A stretch of DNA of 64,000 nucleotides, taken from contig OZ038389.1 of NCBI GenBank assembly GCA_964036045.1, forward strand, positions 35,606,912-35,670,911. The letters run 5' to 3'. Source of the DNA: Eutreptiella sp. 'Long Island Sound 2002' (taxonomy: Eukaryota; Euglenozoa; Euglenophyceae; Eutreptiales; Eutreptiaceae). The notes beneath the pieces are model-generated. The model worked only from the letters and a program-made list of their open reading frames with translations. It did no database searches and was not told where the DNA came from. The translations under genes were made by a program, and so were the position numbers. Position 1 is the first letter of the stretch, and each line of letters begins with the position of its first letter. This document shows positions 31,245 to 39,354 of the stretch, piece after piece.

Positions 31245-32242
31245 CCCTACCTCCCCCCCTACCTACCCCCCCCCCCCTATCCCCCCCTACACCCCCCCTA
31301 CACCCCCCCCTACCCCCCCCAAACCATCCACTCAGTACTAGCGTGCACATGGGTGGCGCACGTCCCCCCACCCTGAGCTGACTACCCTAGGGGGGTAGCC
31401 ATACCCCGGTGCCCTGAGCGCACAGGGGCGCGGAACCTACCCTCCGCCCTGTGCCCCACCGCGCCCCCCCCCCCCCCCCGCCTCCCCTCCCTCCCCCCTG
31501 CCTGCCCCCCCCCCCCCCCCCCCCCAACGGGATGCGCGTGTCTCCCACCCCCCACCCCCCTTCTCACCCAGCCCGCGGCACGGCGACAGGCCTGCCCCCC
31601 CCCCGGCCCGCGGACGCGGCCGGGTGTGCACTGCATGCATGGCCGGCCGATGTGCAGAGTCGTCGGGACAGCCATCGAGCGCCCCCCAGGCGGCCTGTGA
31701 GCCTCAAGATCGGCCCTCAAATCAAATCAAATCAAATCAAATCAAATCAAATCCCCCCCTACCACCCCCCCTACCCCCCCCCTACACCCCCCCCTACCTC
31801 TCCCCCCTACCTCCCCCCCCTACCCCCCCCCCCCTACCTTCGGCTCGCTTCGCTCGACGTGGGGGCCAGCCCCCGCACCCCCCTTAAATAACAAGACTCC
31901 TGCGGTGGCCACAGACCGCCTTTTGTGTGTTGCGCCTTGTGTGTGCACCGCCTTCTGTGTGTACCGCCTTGCCTGTGGCCCCTTAAATAACAAGACTCCT
32001 GCAGTGGCCACAGGCCGCCTTTTGTGTGTTCCGCCTTGTGTGTGCACCGCCGTCTGTGTATACCGCCTTGCTTGTGGCCCCTTAAATAACATGACTCTTG
32101 CGGTGGCCACAGACCGCCTTGTGTGTGCACCGCTTTGTGTATGCCCCGCCTTGTGTGTGCACCGCCTTCTGTGTGTATGATCCTACCCCCCCCCTTCCCC
32201 CCCAACCCACCCCATCCCCCCCCTAGCCCCCACCTACCTTCT

Positions 32243-32496
32243 CGGGGGATCAATGGTCGGTTCCGATAGACTGAATGTCCCCGCCATAGACAATTCCAAC
32301 CATTAGTCCTGCAGTACTGCGAAGTCCAATCAATGCACGTGTCCCCTTCTTGGTTGGGGTGCTCCACTATGTAAAGTACAGTGAGGCGTTTCTTGCGGTT
32401 AGCTCTGCGGGTCACTTGTGTGCTTGTCCTTTCAGCCGACTCCAAAGAACAACCAAGATCAATAAAAAGCAGTCGTCCATAAGGTGTGGACTGCAT
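32243..32496 (-). CDS. Possible protein-coding exon of unknown function
   Basis: Opens with ATG at 32496 (MQSTPYGRLLFIDLGCSLES...) and reads about 85 residues with ordinary composition (TVLYIVEHPNQEGDTCIDW, NGWNCLWRGHSVYRNRP). At 32244-32235 it meets GAGAAG|GTAGGT, a good match to a eukaryotic splice donor. The would-be intron enters the palindrome to the left. Beyond the donor, the frame continues into obvious low-complexity peptide. No family recognised. The exon call rests only on composition and the donor site. Confidence 0.25.
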
Positions 32497-32854
32497 TCAC
32501 TGTACTACTTGTGAACTCACTGGGCTGCATAGCATGGCACTCACTCGGCCTTTCCCGGTCAGTTGCTGTTTAGTTTCAAAAGTGCAGGGAGAAACATACA
32601 ATAGGAAGAGAGGAGGAGGCACTAGACCACTGGAGGGGTGTGGGTTGCTCCTATTTCCTCTTTTTTGGCTTGGGAGGCTTGTGCAAACATTGCTGACATA
32701 GATTCTTATCCTTGGTAACCTGAGCAAATTTTCTTGGTCTAAACTCAGACTTGGGGATGCCATTGGGAACAGCCATGCTCAGAACACGCCATACAAAGAA
32801 AGAAGCGAATATGCATGTGTGTCGTGCCGGCTGTGTGTTTGCTGTGTCATAGTA

Positions 32855-32931
32855 TGGGCGTGGTGCCCTGTGCTTCAGTGGAAGCACCCTGGACTCTAGC
32901 GTCGCTGGTCCAAGGTTCGAACCCCACTGCC
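32855..32931 (+). ncRNA. tRNA-like sequence with pol III boxes
   Basis: Box A-like TGCTTCAGTGG (32871-32881) and box B GGTTCGAACCCC (32914-32925) are at tRNA-like spacing. GTGCTTC-AGTG-GAAGCAC forms a 7-bp hairpin. TGGAC and GTCCA form a stem with a 13-nt loop where an anticodon arm would be. GGGCGTGG can pair with CCACTGCCC as an acceptor-like stem with one bulge. The T arm does not form a canonical 5-bp stem and the loop is too long, so this is a tRNA-derived element (SINE head) or pseudogene, not a normal tRNA. Confidence 0.35.
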
Positions 32932-33181
32932 CGAGCCGCCGATCAAGCGGACCGGCGGCTCGGGCAAAGGCAAGCAACGGGTGGGGTGGCAGCCTCCCGC
33001 CGGGCGTGGGCGGTGGCAGGGCGCACTGCTACAGGTGGCTGGGCACATTTTTCTTTTTTAGGTAAAGCACAATTGTGAAGCTGCCCGGTAGGAAAAAATA
33101 GATGAGGCCAAAGCGAAAAATAGATGGAAAAGCGGGAGGGGCCCCAGTCCCCGGTCGGGCGAGGCCGGTGGGGGGGAGCAC

Positions 33182-33252
33182 TGCTACAGGCCGGGTTCGA
33201 ACCGGCGATCTATGCGACGACAGTTGACGATGGTAACCACTACCTTCTCGAC
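33182..33252 (-). ncRNA. tRNA-like sequence, minus strand
   Basis: Has a perfect 5-bp T arm, GCCGG-TTCGAAC-CCGGC, and a D-arm-like GGTAGTGGTTACC (box A region). The middle does not fold into a standard anticodon arm and the acceptor ends (GGTCGAG, CTGTAGC) do not pair. Likely a tRNA-derived relic. Confidence 0.35.
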
Positions 33253-33254
33253 CC

Positions 33255-33427
33255 CCCCTTACCTCCCCCCCTACCCCCCCCTACCTCCCCCCCCTACCCC
33301 CCCCCCTACCTTCCCCCCTACCCCCCCCCTACACCCCCCCTGCACCCCCCCCCTACACCCCCCCCTACACCCCCCCCTACACCCCCCCCTACCTCCAAGG
33401 TAGGGTGGGGGGCGACTTCGTGCGACA
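33255..33427 (+). repeat. C-rich (CCCCCCCTAC)n array
   Basis: Imperfect CCCCCCCTACAC / CCCCCCTACCT repeats ending at GGTAGGGTGGGGGGCGACTT. Shares both its repeat type and its GGGGGCGACTTCGTGC edge with the palindrome at 31.1-31.3 kb. Confidence 0.85.
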
Positions 33428-33644
33428 TATGAGAGGGGTGCTCAGGTGTGATTTGCTGCCATGTGTTGCATTGCACTCCTTTTGAAATTTGTGTTTGAAT
33501 GTGTGTTGTTTGTTTCCATTTGTTCCCGAAAAACACCCCTGAGGTGTTTAGTACGTCTGTGGTCGTAGGCCCTGGCGCCTACTCCCACAGAGGACGCCGC
33601 TGGACAGCAGCCCTTTCGTCGTCCAGCTAAGCCTGTTCTACCTC

Positions 33645-33845
33645 TTGGCCGAGCGGTTGCCCCTTCGGTCGGAGCTGCTCACGTGTACCGTCCTCACCAC
33701 GCGGGAGGACGTGGATCTGTTCATGCTGCGGCGGATCACGGCCCCCGAGCACATGCTGTTTGCCGCAGTGCACCCGGAACGGATGGATGTGGCCCTGCAG
33801 CAGCGATTGATGCGGAAGCTTGAGAAGTGGATCCGGCCTGTGTGG
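33645..33845 (+). CDS. Possible coding fragment next to LINE A
   Basis: The + strand reads MAERLPLRSELLTCTVLTTR, then EDVDLFMLRRITAPEHMLFA and HPERMDVALQQRLMRKLEKW. This looks like a folded, helical protein and stops resembling protein at about 33845, where the LINE A endonuclease (minus strand) begins. No start signal or family is clear. It may be the target into which LINE A inserted, or a piece of another element. Confidence 0.22.
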
Positions 33846-34653
33846 CCCTGTTATCCAAGATTTCCCGTGCCAATCCCACTGCTTTGTGGTCTGAGGGGGT
33901 GGTCACCGTGTATACTGACCTGACAGTATGCAGCACTGACTCTGGCACATGTACCCTGTCTATTCGTCGCTTCAAATCATCCGCACCCGTGCGGGTGAGA
34001 CCCTGCAGCTCATCTGCACGCCGCTCCCCATGCAAATGGACCCAAGCATCTTCCACCGCTAATGTTGACAACACTGTCCCCTCCACTTGTCGTGCTTTCC
34101 CCGTGGCTGGAACCTCCTTAGATATTTTAGATGAGTCTGACCCTGGGACCATCACGCGGTTGTGGTCCGCCAACACCACCAACGGCATGGGAGGGAGGGA
34201 GGACAGCTTTGACTCTATTTGACCCCATTGCTGCCTACGAGCCGTTGGCTCACACGAGAAATATCCAGTAAGGACCCGCACCTCCCCTGCTCGTGCCTTC
34301 AAGTGGGAAATCAGAAAGCGGGGCCCCACATCCTGTGACGCCATATGCTCCCATTTTGCATCTCGCCAAATGAGTCCGGTGGAGCCCTTGTCTGCCGCCG
34401 ACTGCTACAAATTGAAGCGACCTGAGAAACCATGTTTCTGGAGCCACCATTGTTGCGACTCGACCACCTCCCTTTCTTGGAGATGGGTTTCCTGTAGCCC
34501 CAGCACGTCCAGCTGGTGCTTTTTCACCATATTCATGACCGAGACCCTGCACAGGTCCGCCCGGCGAGACTCCCGCGGGCGGCGGAGCCAACCATTGACA
34601 TTTAACGTTGCGAACGCCGTCCTGATGAACGGCCACTGGCTGAGGGTTGTCAT
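33846..34653 (-). pseudogene. LINE A ORF2: apurinic-type endonuclease (EEP) domain only
   Basis: Starts at ATG 34653, nine bases after the ORF1 TAA. The EEP-fold motifs appear in order: FATLNVNGW (Asn), LDVLGLQETHL (Glu), IWRDAKW, VVLADHN (Asp and Asn), RRIDRVHVP and TPSDHKAVG (Asp-His). In LINEs this domain nicks the target DNA to prime reverse transcription. A single in-frame TAG at 34407-34405 interrupts it (GRFNL, stop, QSAADKGS) while the frame continues correctly on both sides. Coding similarity ends after EILDN near 33846; there is no polymerase domain. Non-functional as it stands unless the UAG is read through. Confidence 0.78.
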
Positions 34654-35331
34654 GGCGGCTCGTTAATCGGCCCTCTTCCTTTTGAACACCTTCAAGGCAC
34701 CCACGTCACCGTTGTTGATGCCCATGGGTTCCACCGCGGCCGGCGCACCAGAACCTTTGCCTGCCCCCTTGCCACCACCTTTGCCTCCCTTGCCACCTTT
34801 CGAATGAATCGCCGCCTTTCCGGACATGTACACCTGCCTAGAGATGGGCACGATGAGCGTGCCCGCCTGCGCCGCCTGCAAGACTTTTCCTAACAGCGGG
34901 GAGACCTTGGGCCCAGTCACCATCCAAGTCTTGGAGCGAATGTCTCCAATATGAAAACGACAGCGATCCAAAACGAAGTCCTCCTGCCCGGTGCCTAGCG
35001 TCGTCAGCACCTGTCGTAGCACCGCGTCTTTCCAATACAGTGGCACATTGGTGAGGAACACGGACTCGCACGGCCCCCACGCCTCGGGTGTCGTACTGGC
35101 CTGCGTCATGGACGCCGCTGAGGTGCCCGAGAGCTGCTTGCCAATCGGCTCGTCGCGCAATTCCAGCCCCAAATCCTGCAGCCACGCTCCCATTCGCTCC
35201 TGGGCGTACTCATACGCCCGCTTGGAGAGACCCAGCCGAATCAGCATGCATGATCTGCGCACTGAAGTGTTTCCCTCGGATCCCAGAAAGCCGCCATCAC
35301 ATACGAAAAGACGTACTTCAGATGCTTCGTG

Positions 35332-36504
35332 TGGAAATCCTTAGCCATAGTCTTTTTTTTTTTGGATCAAAAAGGCCAGTTCATAAGTGCCAGGGGCCAC
35401 AGTGGACCAAGTTCGAAGTAAGATACAGATTTCGGCGAAGCCAAGGTATGCATACGGGCTGCAGCTTGTGACTGTGCCCCGATGGTTTCCCATTGAGGTT
35501 GGTGTAGTCATGTCATTGGTACTTCCCACTCATTTGGGTCCCAGTGCGTTTTGTGGCGTTTCGGTAGCGGTTGTAACGGGACTTCCCACAAGGTGGGGTC
35601 CCAGTGCTCCCGCGGCCGCTTCCGTATCAGGTATATTGTCTGTTGGGCTGGTCGGGTTGTTTGCCAGTATTGTGTTGTCTTGTGTTTGCAGGCGTCTTGG
35701 TAGTACTGTGCCATGGCAGTCAGGTGTGTCTGCTGCTGCCACATGTAGGTCGCTTGTTGATGGTGCAGGTCAAGTAGCTTGTCAGTGCCTGCGCTCAGCC
35801 TCCAGTATCGGTCGTTGACCATCAGTAGCAGTTTTGCGTCAGCGTACCACATCCTTGTGTCGTCCTTCGCTTGTTCGTACCATTGCCTACGTATTTGGTA
35901 TAGGTGTGCATGTGTGTCGTGCAGTCGTTGTGTTTGTCTCTGTTGGTCAACTAGTTTTATGACAAGCCTGTGGTAGTCTGTTTTAGCCGTCAGTGCGTTG
36001 GTGTAGCCCATGTGTAGGGTGTGCAGGTGTTGTCTCGCCATCGCCTCCATGTGTGCTTTGTGGTATATGTCCCGTGCTTGCTGTGCGTGTTCATTTGCCA
36101 GCCTGTCTGTGGTCGTCTTGTACTGTTCCCACCGCTGTGTGTCAACGTTGAGGCGCTGACGTTTCTTTATGTGGTCGTCTGCCCCTGTGTTAGTTGCTCG
36201 TGCAACGAACCATGCCACTGCCTCACTATCGCCCGCGTGGCGTGCATCTTGTAACCATTGGCCGGGATCGATTGGGTTAGCCGTTGCGACCTCGGCCTTA
36301 CGTTTGCGTTTCGCGCCGCACCACGTGGGCGCCCCGACGTGGTTCCGTAGGTTTCGGGGCGTTTCTCGCGGCGGAAGTGCCTGTGCCATGTATTTGGTGA
36401 GCCACAGGGGCGACGGTGGTTGTTGTGGTGTTGGGTCGGCGTACTTCCGTCTTAGTGTTTGGACGGGCTGTATCATGCGAAACTGGAAATCCTTAGCCAT
36501 AGTC
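35332..36504 (-). mobile_element. Poly(A)-tailed retroinsertion inside LINE A ORF1, with 21-bp target-site duplication
   Basis: The 21-bp sequence TGGAAATCCTTAGCC...AGTC is present at both 35332-35352 and 36484-36504. Immediately inside the left copy is T11 (35353-35363), that is, a poly(A) tail on the minus strand. The insert is 35353-36483 (1131 bp). Removing the insert and one duplicate restores the ORF1 reading frame across the site. These are hallmarks of target-primed reverse transcription of a polyadenylated RNA. Its source may be another LINE's ORF1 message, a non-autonomous element or a host mRNA. Confidence 0.9.
35508..36476 (-). CDS. Protein encoded by the retroinsertion, 322 aa, unknown family
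   Basis: ATG at 36476 lies only seven bases inside the 5' end of the insert and opens MIQPVQTLRRKYADPTPQQP. The protein is rich in Gln, His, Tyr and Trp, with long helical stretches (DYHRLVIKLVDQQRQTQRLH, RRQWYEQAKDDTRMWYADAK) and basic patches (GAKRKRKAE, IKKRQR). Near the C terminus is an imperfect repeat, REHWDPTLWEVP and KTHWDPNEWEVP. The upstream ORF1 frame runs into it by chance, giving a chimeric 456-codon frame from 36878. The intact frame and clean poly(A) suggest a recent insertion. No function is assigned. Confidence 0.5.
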   Translation of the reverse strand: MIQPVQTLRRKYADPTPQQPPSPLWLTKYMAQALPPRETPRNLRNHVGAPTWCGAKRKRKAEVATANPIDPGQWLQDARHAGDSEAVAWFVARATNTGADDHIKKRQRLNVDTQRWEQYKTTTDRLANEHAQQARDIYHKAHMEAMARQHLHTLHMGYTNALTAKTDYHRLVIKLVDQQRQTQRLHDTHAHLYQIRRQWYEQAKDDTRMWYADAKLLLMVNDRYWRLSAGTDKLLDLHHQQATYMWQQQTHLTAMAQYYQDACKHKTTQYWQTTRPAQQTIYLIRKRPREHWDPTLWEVPLQPLPKRHKTHWDPNEWEVPMT

Positions 36505-37357
36505 ACCTCAACTCGGTACTCGGATTTGTTGACCTGTTCCCCAGTGAACCACTTCAGCGGCAAGAGCGCAAAACGTGGGTACCTGCCGAACTCCTCCACC
36601 AGTCGGCGGGCCGTGCCCAGATCCGTTTCGAGATACAGGTAGCGGCTGGCTGCCGTCTCCACCCCCGGGCATATGGTGGCCTCCAACTTGTCCAGCTCTA
36701 CGAACTTCATCAACTCATCTTCCCAGGACAAACCGTAATGGATAATGAGCATCGGATAGTTGATGTCTAGGTCCGGGAATAGCAGCCCATCGGCCGCCTC
36801 ACCAGGCAACCGTAAGTTGACCGTCTTGTAATACACCGAAGCCGCTTCCGATCGCGAGCGGTGGGTGGATGTTGCCACCCAGACATCGTAAGACTGTGAT
36901 CTGGAGATGATCCCACCAGTCTGTTACACTGCCCAACACAAAGAGGCCGAAAGGGAAGCTTATCCTTCAATTTTATTGCACTCATGAGAAACTGGGCACT
37001 GTCTATCTCAGTAGCCTTACTGAAGAGCACGATATCCAACCTGCCCAGAGTCGTTAGCAGTTTCATCAGCTTGTTTACATACTCTATGAAAACCGGGAAA
37101 TTCTCCCCATCCATTTCAGAAACCATCAGCAGATTGGGGGAAGCCCCATGCAAAATGGCGCGTGCCTCATCCACCAATTCCAACTCATCAAGCACAGAAA
37201 ACTTAACCGAAATGTTATGAACATCTTGAACACCCCCGTGCACCCAGTACTCATTCTGGATGACGAAATCGGGCGCCATGAGAGGCGTCATGGCGATCAA
37301 CTGATGCGATTCATCTGTGGGCAGCACCGGCTCTCCGGTGGTGCTATGCGAGGCCAT

Positions 37358-38383
37358 CTATTCCCTGGCACTGCGGCGGCCCTTGGACCGAGACGACGAC
37401 ATGCGGTTTCTCCCGCAGTGCAGCGCAGGAGGATGTGCAAGTATCAGCGCAGAAAGAAAGCAGAGTGGGGGCGTTGTATCACTCAATGAGAGTGTTGGAC
37501 ATCATAATAGCCCCCACCCTACTGTAGCTTGGACAAGGGCGTAGCTTATACAAAGGGCCACGAGGCAACGGAAACTGGGCTCGTATACGCCCCCGTGTCA
37601 CAGGCGCATGGTCATAACCACATTGTTCAGTGTTTTGCTTGCGGCACTGCAGCGTAGACCAGTTCTGTACCACACCAGGTGGTTGCTGACTGTGCTTTGG
37701 CTCTGGTCCTCTGGACACTAAGGTCAGCTCGAACCCACCACCCACCCACAGTGCCGGTTAGTCTCTAACCCTTGCCCTGCAGGTCGTGCCCCTGTCATGC
37801 ACTTGCTCCCTGGCACGTGAGGACGTGTCGTATTCGAGCCTCGGGGGCGCAAAGGCGCCTTTGATGGCGCAAAGGCGTCTCAACATTTCAGCAAGTGCTC
37901 CGGCTGTCAGGCGACTCAACAGATCGCATACCATTTCAGCTCCACACCATGCATGCGCATGCTGCCCACATTTTCATGCCTACTTGCTTCCGTCTTCTTC
38001 ATATGGGCCGCACTCTCGTAGCCCCAGTCATGCTTCGGCCTTTCAACACGTAACGACATGTCGAGCTTGTGGCTCAGGGGCGCAATGGCGCCCTGTTATT
38101 TCACCATTTGACTGTTCTGTGTTGTCTTGGCGTCCCATACCCATACAACCGTACCCTGGTCAGCTCAAACCCACCACCCTCCCTTTGCGCCGGTTAGCTC
38201 CCGACTCTTGCTCTGTGAGTCTCTCTCCCACTCTCTCCCTCCCTCCCATTCTCTCCTGCTCTCTCTCCCGCGCCCCACTCTCTCTCTCTCTCCTCTCTGT
38301 TGCTCCTCTCTGTTCCTTTCCCACTGCGTCCTACTCTCTCCAAAAAAGGGGGGTTCGGGTCGTTCGGTGTATCTCTATCCCCC
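37358..38383. other. Spacer between LINE A and LINE B
   Basis: Holds a 60-bp diverged direct repeat (37722-37780 and 38158-38216, GGTCAGCTC.AACCCACCAC... to TTGC.CTG), the small endonuclease relic at 37806-37866, and a CT-rich tract (38217-38340). No gene seen. Confidence 0.5.
37806..37866 (-). pseudogene. Short relic of a third LINE endonuclease
   Basis: The minus strand reads AFAPPRLEYDTSSRAREQ, matching AFAPPEVEHDTSLRAREQ in the LINE B endonuclease (43636-43688). The DNA matches over about 55 bp (CTGGCACGT.AGGACGTGTC...GGGGGCGCAAAGGCG). Nothing else of that element remains. Confidence 0.5.
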
Positions 38384-38450
38384 CCGGGGTTCGAACCATC
38401 CTCTACAAGACAGGAGAGGTGTGGTGTATCCACTGGGCCACGACGATGGG
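38384..38450 (-). ncRNA. tRNA-like sequence with box A and box B
   Basis: On the minus strand, TGGCCCAGTGG is a good box A and GGTTCGAACCC a good box B. CCTCT...AGAGG pairs as an anticodon-like arm with a 10-nt loop. The T stem is not canonical. Same architecture as 32855-32931, so probably the same class of tRNA-derived element. Confidence 0.38.
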
Positions 38451-38509
38451 GTATCTGCACCACGTGCTCCATTCTTTCTTTCCTACCCCCCCTTGTGTGT
38501 CATCCCCTG

Positions 38510-39151
38510 TCATGCGTATCTTCTTTCGCATGGGGGTGTGCTCAGCAGCGTGTAGAGGAACTGCACAGCGTCCCCGGGTACCGGGTCCGCCTGCCTGAAG
38601 AGCGTTCTTTGGAACAGCCGCAAGAGGTCTGCTCGGCCTGCCAGCCACACATGCATGCAATCCCCAGTTCTGCTCCCCGAGGAGGGCACCGCTCTGTGTC
38701 CCTCTGCCGTCAGACAGTGGAGGATCGCCTCCCACTGGAACGGGTGCCACTGGCCTGCACCTTTGGGTCGCCACTGGACCTGCATGTTCGCCAGAGCCTG
38801 AGACTTCAGGGTCCAGTTGATCTGGACCATCACCGAGTAGAGCTCCTGATTGCTCATCAGCAATGGTTTCCCATGGCTGTCCGCAATCTCGCAGTGCATC
38901 CTGGTGCCATGTGGTTGGTCCAGTCGGAGCCAGATCTGCCGATTGCGCGCCCAGGCCATTGTGGTCAGCTCTGCTTCAACTGCTTGCAGTCCTTCATTCG
39001 CAATGGCGTCTAGCTGGCTCAGTGCTTGCACTTTGAAACACTGGCGTTCTTGCTGAGGCTTGACCTTCTTTGGGGCTGGCTGGATGTGTGTGTATGGGCC
39101 ATGCCGCTGCTGACGTGATCCCTTCTCCTGCAGTGTCCTTCCAGGCGGCAT
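38510..39151 (-). CDS. Unknown 213-aa ORF 3' of the LINE B RNase H
   Basis: Starts MPPGRTLQEKGSRQQRHGPY, about 200 bp downstream of the RNase H stop. The central part looks like a folded domain (QALSQLDAIANEGLQAVEAE, NRQIWLRLDQPHGTRMHCEI, KSQALANMQVQWRPKGAG). It could be a third LINE ORF or the 3' end of ORF2 after a frameshift. No family is recognised and no similar ORF is seen in LINE A, which lacks this region. Confidence 0.35.
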   Translation of the reverse strand: MPPGRTLQEKGSRQQRHGPYTHIQPAPKKVKPQQERQCFKVQALSQLDAIANEGLQAVEAELTTMAWARNRQIWLRLDQPHGTRMHCEIADSHGKPLLMSNQELYSVMVQINWTLKSQALANMQVQWRPKGAGQWHPFQWEAILHCLTAEGHRAVPSSGSRTGDCMHVWLAGRADLLRLFQRTLFRQADPVPGDAVQFLYTLLSTPPCERRYA

Positions 39152-39354
39152 TACGCCTGGGTGTCCGTCCGCAACAGGACGCGGAGCTCAGCCGCTTGAT
39201 GGTCTCTTCTGTGTGCTGCTGCTCGCCGCGACAAGACGCAGCTCAAGTGACGAAAAGCTCTGCGTCAGAACGAAGATTCCAGCCATGCACGTATCCTTGT
39301 GCTTGAAACCTGTGAAGTGTCCGCACCTGCATGCAGGGGCTACAGGTTCTGTCA

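Larger units (their letters stand above)
30225..32177. repeat. ~2-kb palindrome (large inverted repeat)
   Basis: Left arm 30225-31216 and right arm 31218-32177 are reverse complements over most of their length. From the outside in: a 99-bp repeat containing TTGTTATTTAAGGGGCCACA (two full copies on the left, three on the right), a GCGAGCGAAGC-type block, G- or C-rich arrays, a (GATTT)n or (AAATC)n run, the block around GGCAGGCCTGTCGCCGTGCC, a GCACGT/GGTGGCGCACG block, G/C arrays, then the centre. The 99-bp unit itself contains smaller AAGGCGGTGCACACAC subrepeats. The left arm holds a gap of 210 N. Such foldbacks arise by inverted duplication or from head-to-head insertion of two elements; assembly folding is the alternative. 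Confidence 0.9.
33846..37357 (-). mobile_element. LINE A: decayed non-LTR retrotransposon, 3' truncated
   Basis: Minus-strand element with an ORF1 homologous to ORF1 of LINE B and an ORF2 that retains only the endonuclease. Reverse transcriptase and RNase H are missing; the element ends near 33846. ORF1 carries at least two frameshifts and a nested 1.13-kb insertion. Confidence 0.8.
34663..37357 (-). pseudogene. LINE A ORF1, split by insertion and frameshifts
   Basis: The segments align in order with the intact ORF1 of LINE B. 37357-36890 covers the N terminus (DFVIQNEYWVHGG..., ARAILHGASPNLLMVSEMDG). 36878-36484 continues after a frameshift (RYLYLETDLGTARRLVEEFG, PRFALLPLKWFTGEQV). 35331-35250 resumes beyond the insertion (TKHLKYVFSYVMAAFWDP), and 35262-34663 follows another frameshift (WKDAVLRQVLTTLG, RSKTWMVTGPKVSPLLGKVL). 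The C terminus has a Gly/Lys-rich run (KGGKGGKGGGKGAGKGSG) and ends KVFKRKRAD, basic like LINE B's LKRKRD. ORF1 proteins of LINEs bind the element's RNA. No known RNA-binding fold was identified. Confidence 0.72.

Noticed and set aside
32855-32931. A functional tRNA gene
   Set aside because: Although box A and B are good, the T stem is not canonical and the anticodon-like loop is 13 nt.
31100-33410. C-rich (CCCCCCCTAC)n arrays as telomeric repeats
   Set aside because: The period and composition are irregular and internal, flanked by unique sequence; they do not match a telomere consensus.
35508-36878. A single 456-aa gene
   Set aside because: The first part is LINE A ORF1 and the rest is the retroinsertion; the target-site duplications show that the fusion is accidental.
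38217-38340. CT-rich tract as a promoter
   Set aside because: Only low-complexity pyrimidine runs; no TATA, initiator or downstream coding start could be tied to it.
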